IMG/VR virus record: IMGVR_UViG_3300005613_000241
Coordinates: 1-33,595 of that record
Source of the DNA: a virus
Length of the DNA stretch: 33,595 bases
Reading direction: 5' to 3' (one strand)
The translations under genes and the position numbers were made by a program. Under the pieces are notes generated by a model. It was given only the letters and a program-made list of their open reading frames with translations. It was not told the origin of the DNA and made no database searches. Positions 24,028 through 32,131 of the stretch are shown piece after piece; position 1 is the first letter of the stretch, and every line of letters starts with the position of its first letter.

Positions 24028-25050
24028 TTATTCGTTATACTGCAAAATTTCAGCCGCTCTTCTAATTGATTCTGATCTATCCATAGGCCTATTGCTCGCA
24101 GGCGGATTAGAAGTAGTGAAGCTACTATTTAATGTATTGGGGGAATTACTAGGCTGGAAGGACTCTGCTTTGTGCTGTGCTTGATCCAGAAATGATTCAG
24201 TAGCTGTTGGCGTCTGACCATCTCCGGATTGTCCATATTTCCCGAATTTCTTGTATTTTATCACTCGTTGCAGTATTTGTTCAAGGTTTTTTTCAACTTT
24301 ATCCATTGCTTGCTTAGGATCAATGATCTTCCCAGTTTGCTGGTACTCTTTTTCCATTTCATTAAAGACAAGCTGGTAAGCTTTTTCACCCTGAATCAGC
24401 TCATATTTTGGAGTACCATCTGGGTCTTTTTCTTCAGCGGCAATATTCTCAAAAGTTTTCATTAGTTGACTAACTTGCTGTTGCTCTTGCTGCTTCTGGT
24501 ACTTCAGCCTTTGCTCCTCTTCTGCTTTCTTTTGATTTTCAAAAAACTCTGTTTGCTTCTTCTCAAGATCTTGAACTTTTTTCATAAGCTCTGCTTCTCT
24601 TCGAGAAGATGGCATTTTGTCGTCACGATATCTCTCTTGGATATCGCCAAAATCAAGGCCAAGCTCCTCTATCGCCGCCATTGGATCTTGCTCTTTAAGA
24701 TTGTAAGCTTGCTCAAACTTGGAATACTTCTCCTTTAACCTAATGGCTTCTTCTTCCATTTGCTTTGCTCTCATCTCTCTTTCTACTGCTGCCCTCTCTG
24801 CTTTTGCGATCCTTTCGAGCTTTTGATACACATCCTGATCATTGTTATTGTTCTGATTGCTCTCAACCCCAACGACGTCACTGGTTTGCTGTCTCTCAGG
24901 ATCAACTTGCTGTTGTTGCCCTTCTTTCTGGCCAGACTGCTCAATTTGCTCATACTTTGTTGCCAAGCTTTCAAAATATCCACCTTGGTTTTCTTGTGAC
25001 TGCTGACCTTCTACTGGTGCTTGCGCTTCTTGTCCTTGTCCTTGTTCCAT
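24028..25050 (-). CDS. Scaffold protein
   Basis: The 340-residue protein is highly charged and Gln-rich. A disordered N-terminus (GQGQEAQAPVEGQQSQENQG) leads into long coiled-coil helices at about 70-220 (LERIAKAERAAVEREMRAKQ, then ELMKKVQDLEKKQTEFFENQ), and a basic C-terminal region follows (QRVIKYKKFGKYG). Phage scaffolds have this composition and lie between portal and capsid genes. It would guide capsid assembly and leave the shell during maturation. No protease domain is visible. Confidence 0.82.
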   Translation of the reverse strand: MEQGQGQEAQAPVEGQQSQENQGGYFESLATKYEQIEQSGQKEGQQQQVDPERQQTSDVVGVESNQNNNNDQDVYQKLERIAKAERAAVEREMRAKQMEEEAIRLKEKYSKFEQAYNLKEQDPMAAIEELGLDFGDIQERYRDDKMPSSRREAELMKKVQDLEKKQTEFFENQKKAEEEQRLKYQKQQEQQQVSQLMKTFENIAAEEKDPDGTPKYELIQGEKAYQLVFNEMEKEYQQTGKIIDPKQAMDKVEKNLEQILQRVIKYKKFGKYGQSGDGQTPTATESFLDQAQHKAESFQPSNSPNTLNSSFTTSNPPASNRPMDRSESIRRAAEILQYNE

Positions 25051-25064
25051 TTTGCCTCACTTGT

Positions 25065-26960
25065 TTATGTTGGTAATTCTTGATTTTCCATTTGCCCCAT
25101 CGGACTGTCAGGTAACTGATTCAGAAGAGCATCGTCTATGGCCGGAGCTGATTCTGGTATCTCTGACGGAATCAGCTCTTGATTTTCTGGAGCCATATTT
25201 ACTTCTTCTTGCTGACCAAAAAGAATTTCGTAAGCGTCTGACTTCCATTGCTGCAATAAGTTTAACCTATCGATTGGAACTTTCTTGAGTCTTAAGTCAA
25301 GATAATACGCTTGGCAATACTCAATACCTAACGCTAAGTCTTGGTCAGGTTCAGGGGGCAAATACTTACCCTCTTTAACCATAGTAAATATTGTCTTCAT
25401 AATGTCGTCTTGCTTTGCTTTCTTGATATTAATAATCGGCTTAATATCTGGGTAATCAAGCAAAGAGATTGCTTCTTCTTTTGAGAAAAATCCGCTCTTT
25501 GTCATCTCGACAACTGTTGACAACTTACCTGCTGGTTCAGTCGGTAAAAGATTGGTTGGATATAATTGAAGGATATACTCATCATCTTTTAAATTAACAT
25601 CACTCCACTTTATTCTAACAACTCCTTCTGAAGAATCTTTGGTAATAACAGAAAAGCTCTTATCTTCTTCAGATATTTCCTTAGCGATATCCACATATCT
25701 TCTTGCTATCTCTAAGTGAAATTCGTCATATTGCTCTTGCAACACTGCAAATCTTGCTGTCTCAACATCTCTAAATGTCCGAATAGCTTCACCTGAATCT
25801 AGACCTGGCAACTTTGCCCCACCTGCTGACATTTGTGATGCACCAACAATCTCAAAAGCTTTTTGATAAAGGTAATTCAAATGAGAGAAAACCTCTTGCC
25901 CAACAGTTTGTGGTGTGATTACCATTGGTGCATTGCCTTGATACCCAACCATTGACCCAACCTCATTATTCCAATGCTCTTCAACAATGTCTGATCCGTA
26001 TTCATAGAAAACCCGAGGGATTGCCATTAAATGAATAGATTGTTGTATTCTCTTTAATGTTTTGTTTATTTCGTACTGGATTCCAGTTAACAGCTCAGCA
26101 ACACCAACACCCCAGTAACCTATAATTCCCTCTGAAAAAGGAAGTTTAACAAATGGAGAGTACTGATAATCATACGATTCATCCAGTAACATGCAATTAC
26201 TTAAAACAATGCAATGTCTCCCGTCTTTTGCATCTTTCCTTGACGGAAGTCTCCAGGCCTCCACAACCGGAACTAGCTCATTCTCAACCAAATCAAATCC
26301 ACCAAAATATAAATCCTTGTAAACCTCTGATGTAATCTCACCTATTTTACCTGCTTTATCAGAATAAAGTTGTTGCATCCACTTCTTAGATACTAGTTTT
26401 AATTGATAAAAAGTTCTCGGACAATCACCTTCTCTTTCGTCAACTAAAACTTCCTCAGGGTTAACTTTGTCTAAACAAATTTCACTTCCATCTTTATATG
26501 GCTTAACAAAACCATCACCAAACACGCACCCACGCTTTAGAGTTATTGGACTCTTCTTGTAAACATCAGTCATAGAAAACTGACCTGCGGTAAACATGTC
26601 TAACTTCTTCGCTCTCTCTTGCATGTAGTAATCGCCTGAGTTAGTTAAAAATGTTACCTTAGGTTTATTTTTACCGATGTTATTAGTCACTGTGTCGCAC
26701 AAAGATTGAACAACGTTTAAACTCAGCATTTGCATTTTTGACTTTGCTGAAAAGTCGCTTACAAAAACACCCTTGTTTGCATTGTTGTTGTAAAGTCTCA
26801 AGTATCTCAGGTTTTGCTCTGATTTATAAAATTGTCTCTTTTTAATGTCTTTAACTGTGTCAAAAACAGAGTTATATAAATCTTCATCTGACTGAGCTTC
26901 AAACCAATACATTCTCTCTTTTGATTTGCCTGCAAATTTATCATAACTATTAAACGCCAT
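25065..26960 (-). CDS. Portal protein
   Basis: The protein has 631 residues from the ATG at 26960 (MAFNSYDKFAGKSKERMYWF), chosen because GGGGGAA lies 6 bases upstream; an upstream in-frame start at 27002 lies inside the preceding gene. It shows P22-type portal features: FKPYKDGSEICLDKVNPEEV-like residues, a central helical wing and barrel region (GVGVAELLTGIQYEINKTLK), and GLDSGEAIRTFRDVETARFA, which is widespread in this family. The C-terminal 60 residues are Gln/Pro/Asp-rich and likely flexible. Twelve copies form the DNA entry channel. The gene overlaps the previous one by 11 bp. Confidence 0.88.
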   Translation of the reverse strand: MAFNSYDKFAGKSKERMYWFEAQSDEDLYNSVFDTVKDIKKRQFYKSEQNLRYLRLYNNNANKGVFVSDFSAKSKMQMLSLNVVQSLCDTVTNNIGKNKPKVTFLTNSGDYYMQERAKKLDMFTAGQFSMTDVYKKSPITLKRGCVFGDGFVKPYKDGSEICLDKVNPEEVLVDEREGDCPRTFYQLKLVSKKWMQQLYSDKAGKIGEITSEVYKDLYFGGFDLVENELVPVVEAWRLPSRKDAKDGRHCIVLSNCMLLDESYDYQYSPFVKLPFSEGIIGYWGVGVAELLTGIQYEINKTLKRIQQSIHLMAIPRVFYEYGSDIVEEHWNNEVGSMVGYQGNAPMVITPQTVGQEVFSHLNYLYQKAFEIVGASQMSAGGAKLPGLDSGEAIRTFRDVETARFAVLQEQYDEFHLEIARRYVDIAKEISEEDKSFSVITKDSSEGVVRIKWSDVNLKDDEYILQLYPTNLLPTEPAGKLSTVVEMTKSGFFSKEEAISLLDYPDIKPIINIKKAKQDDIMKTIFTMVKEGKYLPPEPDQDLALGIEYCQAYYLDLRLKKVPIDRLNLLQQWKSDAYEILFGQQEEVNMAPENQELIPSEIPESAPAIDDALLNQLPDSPMGQMENQELPT

Positions 26961-27228
26961 ATAGTTCCCCCATTTCCTTGCTATTAATATTTTCTTTACC
27001 AAAAATAAAATCTTTTAATTCATCCTTAGCTGGTTCCTTCTTTTTCTTTTCAGGCAAATCATTAAGTAATGCTTTTTTTTCTAAGATATGCCTAGCAATC
27101 CCCTCTCTTGTTAGCTCTATTTCTATCACTTCATCGCTAACTTTGAGTTTAACAATTTCATTATCTTTCATAAAATCTGATAGGCTTTTTATATGCCCAT
27201 CTATTACCGTACCTCTGTCTACAGCCAT
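26950..27228 (-). CDS. Small protein between terminase and portal, unknown role
   Basis: The 92-residue protein has a short beta section (EIVKLKVSDEVIEIELTREG) and a charged, helical second half with a lysine run (LPEKKKKEPAKDELKDFIFG). It overlaps the terminase gene by 10 bp upstream and the portal gene by 11 bp downstream, and AAGGAG lies before the start, so it is clearly translated with them. No family is recognised. A packaging or portal-assembly factor is possible from position. Confidence 0.65.
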   Translation of the reverse strand: MAVDRGTVIDGHIKSLSDFMKDNEIVKLKVSDEVIEIELTREGIARHILEKKALLNDLPEKKKKEPAKDELKDFIFGKENINSKEMGELYGV

Positions 27229-28625
27229 GCTTCCAACTCCTTTTCTTCTTTTATCTTCTTGACCATTTCTTTTGCTTCCATTTCCTCTTCCATTCTCATA
27301 TATTCATCAGAGTTTTTACTATACTTAATTGGTTCATCTTTAGCTACATAGTGCTTTGCTTCTCTCCATGCGTAAAGACCGGAATCTGAGCAATGATTTT
27401 GACATCTGGGATCTTCTTTTTCTTTGTCCTCATCAACCCATATCAATTGACTCCACTCTGTTTCAAGCTCGTTACACTCTCCCTCCAATATACAAGCATT
27501 ACCCTCTATAAAATCATCCCTCATTAGCCTTAAATATGTCGCCTTTGCAGTTTTCTCTGCTGACTGTAATGGTAAATGCCACCTGTTTCTAAGCTCCATC
27601 ACACCTTGTTTATTTGCTCCATCAATCACAATTCTGAAAAACGGATAATCTTTCTGAAGCTGAGTAATTACCTTACTCACACCTGTAAAATCAAGATTCG
27701 CTTTTTTAAAACTCTTAACGAAAAATACTTTTTTAATATACTTATTAAAAGCAATAATTGTAAAAGCATTTGCATCATTGTAACCAATATCAACACCAAG
27801 AACAAATTGCCATCTGGTTTTAGGGTTAATTTTCGGCAACTCTTTAACTATATTATGATCATCGACTTTTATAATCATCAACTCATCATCAGTACACCAT
27901 TCATTTAAATAATGAGTCCTGAACCATGAAGCAAACTTTGATAGAGGATTTCTTTTGAGTATTTTTTCAATTTGAGCTAGGAAGTTAACTCTAACATGTG
28001 GATTCTCTGCTGCTGTCCATTTATGTACTGACCAACCAGCTTCCCTACCCTCTGTAACTGATTCAAAAAAAGTGTTAGGGATGTTTTCACAAGTCCCAAG
28101 AAGTATTAGCATACCTTTTTGATCGATTAATGTTGGTTCGATCATTTGGTAAACTAACCGCTTCATGTCTATCGTGAAAGATCCGGCCTCATCTATTGCA
28201 ACCTTCTTATATTTTTGCCCTAATATTTTTCTCATTTGCTTTTCAGAACAATCAGCACCTGCCAATTTTATGAGTGACTTGTTTGGGTGCCGCAACTCTG
28301 AGCGTGCTTCATTTGGAACAAATCCGAGATTGTTTCTTTCATTTATTTCTTTTAAATCATCCCAACAAATCCCCCTTGCACTATCTATCGTTAATGCCAT
28401 GTATAAATATTTTGTCTTCGGATTGTTTTTTGCACTCTCAAGAAAGTCAATTACTACTGCAAGCGTCTTACCTGCTCTTCTTGTGCAATTATAAGCTTTA
28501 AGGCTTGATGGATCATTAATAGCTTTGTTCTGAACAGTGAACTCAGGATCTCTTAAATCTACTTTTTCCTCAATGCCTGCTCTGAGAATAATTTCTCTAA
28601 GAATAGCATCAACGCTTACTTTCAT
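27219..28625 (-). CDS. terL: Terminase large subunit
   Basis: The 468-residue protein is the DNA-packaging motor. The ATPase domain has a Walker A-like loop CTRRAGKTLA (47-56, Lys53), Walker B KVAIDEAGSF with Asp145 and Glu146, and a coupling motif LLGTCEN around Thr178. The nuclease domain starts at FVLGVDIGYND with Asp279 and continues with RIVIDGANKQ (Asp335), as in RNase H-fold terminases. It lies between small terminase and portal genes. The ribosome site is weak and the start overlaps the previous gene by 17 bp, suggesting coupled translation. Confidence 0.92.
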   Translation of the reverse strand: MKVSVDAILREIILRAGIEEKVDLRDPEFTVQNKAINDPSSLKAYNCTRRAGKTLAVVIDFLESAKNNPKTKYLYMALTIDSARGICWDDLKEINERNNLGFVPNEARSELRHPNKSLIKLAGADCSEKQMRKILGQKYKKVAIDEAGSFTIDMKRLVYQMIEPTLIDQKGMLILLGTCENIPNTFFESVTEGREAGWSVHKWTAAENPHVRVNFLAQIEKILKRNPLSKFASWFRTHYLNEWCTDDELMIIKVDDHNIVKELPKINPKTRWQFVLGVDIGYNDANAFTIIAFNKYIKKVFFVKSFKKANLDFTGVSKVITQLQKDYPFFRIVIDGANKQGVMELRNRWHLPLQSAEKTAKATYLRLMRDDFIEGNACILEGECNELETEWSQLIWVDEDKEKEDPRCQNHCSDSGLYAWREAKHYVAKDEPIKYSKNSDEYMRMEEEMEAKEMVKKIKEEKELEAWL

Positions 28626-28923
28626 TTGTTTTGTTTAATTCTTTTGTGATTCTTGTCTTTATTTCTGAAGGAATGTTCATTGGGGTCATACATCTAACGT
28701 TTGCCATGCCGCATGCTTTCTTTCTCTTATATGAAAGCTTTTCATCTGAAAGAGCTGGATCAATGCTTATTATATAAACTAAGCTTTGCTCGGGTGCGTA
28801 GAATAACCGATAGTATCTATCCTCTGGCCTATTTAGTGGATCAATAAAATTCTTCTCGTAATTTTCTTTTCCGACTCTAATTGAGCTAGCAAAAGTAATG
28901 TCTGATAGTTCTATTATTTGCAT
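28609..28923 (-). CDS. 104-aa protein of unknown function
   Basis: The protein is a compact alpha/beta one: QIIELSDITFASSIRVGKEN, then RYYRLFYAPEQSLVYIISID, then MANVRCMTPMNIPSEIKTRI. The start has AAGGAGTTAAAAA. It lies between the GNAT-like gene and the large terminase. No family recognised. Confidence 0.65.
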   Translation of the reverse strand: MQIIELSDITFASSIRVGKENYEKNFIDPLNRPEDRYYRLFYAPEQSLVYIISIDPALSDEKLSYKRKKACGMANVRCMTPMNIPSEIKTRITKELNKTNESKR

Positions 28924-28934
28924 TTTTTAACTCC

Positions 28935-29351
28935 TTAAATAAACTCGATTGGTAAGTAATCTATTGGGTATTTTTCGATATATTTCTTCCAGGCCTTGCT
29001 TCTGCTTTTAAAGCAATAATAACTAGGGATACCATTAAATGATTTTTCTACCATCATTTTAAAAAGGCCATTCTCTCGATATATATGCTTAACATGAGCA
29101 TAGATAATAGCGTCTTTTATTGCGTCGTAAATGATATACCCTAATATCTGAAACTCGGCATCTTCTGGACATAAGACAGAAACATTTAACTTTTCTGTCT
29201 TACTATCAAGTAACTTATTCATGTGCTTTTCAAAGTCACAATATTGCATCAACCTATAATCGTTTACCTTGCATCTATATAAACTTTTTTTAATAGTAGA
29301 GTAAACAAAGTTCTTATCTTCTTTGTTCCAGTTTCTAATCTTTATTTTCAT
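28935..29351 (-). CDS. GNAT-like N-acetyltransferase fold protein
   Basis: The protein has 138 residues. The order is GNAT-like: KIKIRNWNKEDKNFVYSTI at the start, then beta strands SVLCPEDAEFQILGYIIYD, then AIIYAHVKHIYRENGLFKMM, which corresponds to the strand, loop and helix that bind acetyl-CoA. The usual Q/RxxGxG/A loop is changed (YRENGLFK), so activity is uncertain. Proteins of this kind often lie beside phage terminase genes, with unknown substrates. The first bases overlap the small terminase by 17 bp. Confidence 0.6.
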   Translation of the reverse strand: MKIKIRNWNKEDKNFVYSTIKKSLYRCKVNDYRLMQYCDFEKHMNKLLDSKTEKLNVSVLCPEDAEFQILGYIIYDAIKDAIIYAHVKHIYRENGLFKMMVEKSFNGIPSYYCFKSRSKAWKKYIEKYPIDYLPIEFI

Positions 29352-29844
29352 TTAACTTCTTAATTGCTTTTTGGGCCAGCTCAATCAACGACCCGTCTTT
29401 TGCAGACTTATAATCAAAATCAATATTAGCTCTATCTCTCCATTGCTCCGGTTGTCTGTTTTTTAACCAAAATATTATGGCGGTGACATCTGGTAAAATA
29501 ACTTTATCAACTTCTTGTGTTGTTGCCATTCCGTTAAAGAATCCCACCTTAGTCTCTTTTACAGTGCACCCGATTGCCCTATTATAAAGGGATCTGACAA
29601 TTTTCTCATCTGCTATGCTCTTCCAATTCTTTAAGGACTCAAAAAAATTTGGGTTAGATTTTTTCCAATTATTTATCGTTTGTTCCTTCACTTCTAAGAT
29701 CGTTGCGACTTGCTTATCAGTGAATCCATAAGAGTAAAGAAGCTCAAATTTCTTCATATCTAATTCATTGAATTTCGTTGGACGACCAACTGGCTTCTTC
29801 TTTTTTACTACTTTCTTTTTTGATGCAGCTATAAGCCCCTCCAT
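29335..29844 (-). CDS. terS: Terminase small subunit
   Basis: The protein has 169 residues. A basic start (KKKVVKKKKPVGRPTKF) leads to a helix-turn-helix at about 35-64 (YGFTDKQVATILEVKEQTIN). The C-terminal VTAIIFWLKNRQPEQWRDRA is a common signature of small terminases. It would recognise the packaging site and recruit the large subunit. The ATG lacks a clear ribosome site upstream, and GGAGGGG lies just inside the reading frame, so the true start could differ by a few codons. It follows the previous stop by 3 bases. Confidence 0.88.
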   Translation of the reverse strand: MEGLIAASKKKVVKKKKPVGRPTKFNELDMKKFELLYSYGFTDKQVATILEVKEQTINNWKKSNPNFFESLKNWKSIADEKIVRSLYNRAIGCTVKETKVGFFNGMATTQEVDKVILPDVTAIIFWLKNRQPEQWRDRANIDFDYKSAKDGSLIELAQKAIKKLNENKD

Positions 29845-29847
29845 GTA

Positions 29848-30126
29848 TTAGCTAATTACTAGCTTTGCTTTTTTTAACTCTGCTAACCTGATTGCTGCTT
29901 GCCTTCTCTTTAGCTCTCTTCTGTACTTTTTTGATAAAGAGTTTTTAATGATCGGCTTGCCATTGTTATAAATCAAATTAAATTCATTTCTCTTGTAAGT
30001 CTTCTGATTATCACGCTTAACACTAAAATCTTTTGCTTTTGTTGATGGCAAAGCAATCGTTGCTCCAATAGTACTTTCTAACCGTTTAAACATCTTTTCA
30101 GAAATAGGGACGGTAACATCAGTCAC
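29848..30126 (-). CDS. Small basic protein, unknown role
   Basis: The 92-residue protein starts at a GTG, with an excellent GGAGG six to seven bases upstream that lies within the last codons of the 24-aa gene (GTGA overlap). The sequence is strongly basic, especially the C-terminal half (SLSKKYRRELKRRQAAIRLA). It may bind DNA or RNA. No family is recognised. Its place directly before the small terminase suggests a role in head or DNA packaging. Confidence 0.65.
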   Translation of the reverse strand: MTDVTVPISEKMFKRLESTIGATIALPSTKAKDFSVKRDNQKTYKRNEFNLIYNNGKPIIKNSLSKKYRRELKRRQAAIRLAELKKAKLVIS

Positions 30127-30197
30127 TTATAACCTCCCTTACCCTTACCTTTACCTTTACCTCCACTACTTTTTCCTTTTCCTTTTCCGCATCCCAT
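30123..30197 (-). CDS. 24-aa Gly/Lys peptide gene
   Basis: A complete very short gene: ATG at 30197, TGA ending at 30123. The peptide begins MGCGKGKGK, has a short Ser-Ser-Gly middle and ends KGKGKGKGGYK. AAAAGGG lies about 6 bases before the ATG. It starts 3 bases after the stop of the 110-aa gene, and its stop overlaps the next GTG start by 4 bases. Such packing strongly suggests translation. Gly/Lys repeats can contact nucleic acid or condensed DNA; alternatively the gene may be a purine-rich leader that couples translation of the next gene. Confidence 0.55.
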   Translation of the reverse strand: MGCGKGKGKSSGGKGKGKGKGGYK

Positions 30198-30200
30198 TAC

Positions 30201-30533
30201 TTACCCTTTTGTTGACAAATAACTATCCAGATCGATATCTCCGCCTGTTAATGTTAAAACTATTTTCATATACGAAAAGCCAGCACAACCGTCATAATTA
30301 AAAAATACTTCCCCACTTGCATCTGACAAAGTTTCTGAATAATCTGTTAAATCAATAAAGTTTTCACCGTCATTTGATATCTGTATTTTGTATGTTCCAC
30401 CAACTGTACCAGAATTTTTTGTCCATTTTCCGTGAAGAGAAAAAGCATAAACTTCCCTTAAGTCAATGACACTGCTTTCTGTAGTTGCATCAATTCCAGT
30501 TCCTGAAAAAACATTATCTTGTGAATGTCTCAT
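30201..30533 (-). CDS. Beta-sandwich virion-like protein (paralogue of the gene at 10759)
   Basis: The 110-residue protein is mostly beta strands (VGGTYKIQISNDGENFIDL, then YMKIVLTLTGGDIDLDSYL) and ends in STKG. It aligns across its full length with the 115-aa protein encoded near the tail fibre. Its gene lies among the first genes of the late operon, before the terminases. GGAGGGG precedes the start. Virion role is inferred from the paralogue. Confidence 0.65.
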   Translation of the reverse strand: MRHSQDNVFSGTGIDATTESSVIDLREVYAFSLHGKWTKNSGTVGGTYKIQISNDGENFIDLTDYSETLSDASGEVFFNYDGCAGFSYMKIVLTLTGGDIDLDSYLSTKG

Positions 30534-31011
30534 TATCCCCTCCGTTAAATTCGTTTAATTTTCTCTGTTGATGCTCTATTGCATTATTCTGAATTGCATC
30601 GTTTATCATTTCTAATTCTTGTTTTGTTGCTCCACTTATTGGAGTGCTATCAACAGGTATCTCCAAATAGCTACCATCCGGAGTTTCAACAGCACCTTCT
30701 CTATCTCTTGCTCTTGCTTCAAATATATCTCTTGCGACGTCAACAGGTGAAGCACCTTTTAATGTTTCCATTATGTATCTTGCTTTTGACTTCTCATCTG
30801 GCATGTCATTAAAAAAATCTTTATACTCTGGATTTTCAAGCATGGCACTGACCATACTCTTTTTGTCTGATACTGCTTCTTGCTTTATTGCTGCCCTATT
30901 TTGAGCGTTCCCATCGCTGTCAAGGCTAATAGTCCTAGGACTTTTCTCTTGAAACCTTGTCGGTGAATTTTCATTCCAATCGATCGGCACATAAGTTATT
31001 CCTTTTCCCAT
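30514..31011 (-). CDS. First gene of the late operon, unknown protein
   Basis: The 165-residue protein is hydrophilic and acidic, with NPEYKDFFNDMPDEKSKARY in the middle and IQNNAIEHQQRKLNEFNGGD at the end. It has no membrane segment or recognised motif. The ribosome site AAGGAG is excellent. It overlaps the next gene by 20 bp. Being first in the late operon suggests a virion or packaging role, which I cannot specify. Confidence 0.65.
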   Translation of the reverse strand: MGKGITYVPIDWNENSPTRFQEKSPRTISLDSDGNAQNRAAIKQEAVSDKKSMVSAMLENPEYKDFFNDMPDEKSKARYIMETLKGASPVDVARDIFEARARDREGAVETPDGSYLEIPVDSTPISGATKQELEMINDAIQNNAIEHQQRKLNEFNGGDNETFTR

Positions 31012-31064
31012 AATTATCTCCTTAAATTGATATTACGCAACATTAACGGAAAAAGAAAGTTAAA

Positions 31065-31114
31065 AAAAAGGACGCTAAGATCGATAACTTTAGTATTGTT
31101 AATGCGCCCTTTTT
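31065..31114. terminator. Terminator hairpin before the late operon
   Basis: AAAAAGGACGC pairs with GCGCCCTTTTT with one mismatch across a 28-base loop. On the minus strand it is followed by a run of eight T. It would stop minus-strand transcripts from the early region on the right, so the late operon must start at a promoter within 31012-31064 or be reached by antitermination. Confidence 0.7.
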
Positions 31115-31149
31115 AAATTCTTTTAGTGTTATTTTATTACATAATTTAT

Positions 31150-31178
31150 TTTAAAAATACTAGACTTTTAAATATAAT
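31150..31178 (+). promoter_or_regulatory. Putative promoter of the 31225-31676 unit
   Basis: TTTAAA (31150-31155), 17 bases, then a consensus TATAAT (31173-31178), about 46 bases before the ATG at 31225. The rest of 31115-31224 is AT-rich with no gene. Confidence 0.5.
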
Positions 31179-31224
31179 GACTATATTCTTATTTAAGTTA
31201 TTTGTAGTTACAAAGGATTTAAAA

Positions 31225-31440
31225 ATGAAAGAGCTGTTGGAATACGATTACAATAAAAGTGCACAAAGGTGGATTCCACAAGTACCAAGCCATCTTGGTT
31301 TGTTTCTAATGAAAATGGAAAGAAGATACCCCGATGCTGCAAAAAAACTTGAGTCTGATATATATGAATGTTTCAATTCTTCTTTCGGTATGCAAGAATT
31401 GACAACTGAAGAACTAGAAGAAGTAAAAAAGGAATTGTAA
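31225..31440 (+). CDS. 71-aa protein of unknown function
   Basis: The start at 31225 is chosen because AAAGGA lies 7 bases upstream and the longer in-frame start (31126) would add only AT-rich filler. The sequence is helical and acidic at the end (GMQELTTEELEEVKKEL). It is coupled to the next gene by TAATG. No family recognised. As a plus-strand gene pair between two minus-strand operons, it looks like an accessory cassette. Confidence 0.6.
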   Translation: MKELLEYDYNKSAQRWIPQVPSHLGLFLMKMERRYPDAAKKLESDIYECFNSSFGMQELTTEELEEVKKEL

Positions 31441-31676
31441 TGGATTTTGAAGGTCTTTATCTTGCATATAACCCAAAAAAAAGATGCTACTTCAACCCAA
31501 AGATGAAGAATCCCAATAAACTTGATTACAATGCTCCGAAGCTATATAAAAATATTAATGCATTAATGGCAAATGTTAAAAAGCACAATCCCGATGTAAA
31601 TGATTGGGAAATTCATAAGGCCTCTATAAAATCAGAAAACCTAAATTTGACTTTTGATTTCTGGGAAGACATTTAA
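31440..31676 (+). CDS. 78-aa protein of unknown function
   Basis: The protein is basic, rich in Lys, Asn and Tyr, with FEGLYLAYNPKKRCYFNPKM near the start and ending LNLTFDFWEDI. It starts inside the stop of the previous gene (TAATG). It has no signal peptide or membrane segment. The pair with the 71-aa protein, one acidic and one basic, could be a small two-component accessory system, but I do not recognise either. Confidence 0.6.
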   Translation: MDFEGLYLAYNPKKRCYFNPKMKNPNKLDYNAPKLYKNINALMANVKKHNPDVNDWEIHKASIKSENLNLTFDFWEDI

Positions 31677-31714
31677 CAACTTTCTAAAACTCATCACACA
31701 CACAACTTGTCTTC

Positions 31715-32131
31715 TCAGAAATTTTTAATTCCTTTTACTTTTTCTAAAGTATCTCTTGAATCGCATGTAAAAAACCCTTTAAACCCAAGTTTTGTCATTT
31801 CATCAATAAATATAATTTGATTTTGTAACCGCCGTTTTTTTTCTACAGTAGAGTTCCCAGATCTTAGTTTCCAGTTTCCATTTTTTATTTCATCGTAGTT
31901 TCTCATTAAATACTTAAACTCTTTCGGTGTCTTGACTTCTATGAAAAACACCTGCCCCTTATAAAAGAAAAAAATATCGCTAATGCCATCCGGCTGAAAC
32001 CGATTATTTGATTTTCTAAATCTATTTAATTTTGGATCGAAAATTGGTGTATTATTTATTCTTAACACTTTACTGTCTGGTATTTTGTATAATGTTTCTA
32101 AAATTTCTTTTTGAACTATTGACTCTTTCAT
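31715..32131 (-). CDS. VRR-NUC domain nuclease
   Basis: The 138-residue protein has the VRR-NUC plan: Glu9 in a first helix (SIVQKEILETL), DGISDIFFFYKG with Asp52, then VFFIEVKTP with Glu65 and Lys67, which together form the PD-(D/E)xK active site. The stretch QNQIIFIDEMTKLGFKGFFT follows. Stand-alone phage VRR-NUC proteins are thought to cut branched DNA such as Holliday junctions. Here it lies among early genes, so a role in replication or recombination with the ERF protein is plausible. The start overlaps the previous stop by 4 bases. Confidence 0.85.
   Translation of the reverse strand: MKESIVQKEILETLYKIPDSKVLRINNTPIFDPKLNRFRKSNNRFQPDGISDIFFFYKGQVFFIEVKTPKEFKYLMRNYDEIKNGNWKLRSGNSTVEKKRRLQNQIIFIDEMTKLGFKGFFTCDSRDTLEKVKGIKNF

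Noticed and set aside
24765-25076. 103-codon plus-strand frame opposite the scaffold gene
   Set aside because: It mirrors the Gln-rich coding strand as Leu-rich sequence, with no ribosome site or operon context.
31677-31714. Terminator between the convergent genes ending at 31676 and 31715
   Set aside because: The 38-bp gap has a CA-rich stretch but no stable hairpin or T tract that I can support.
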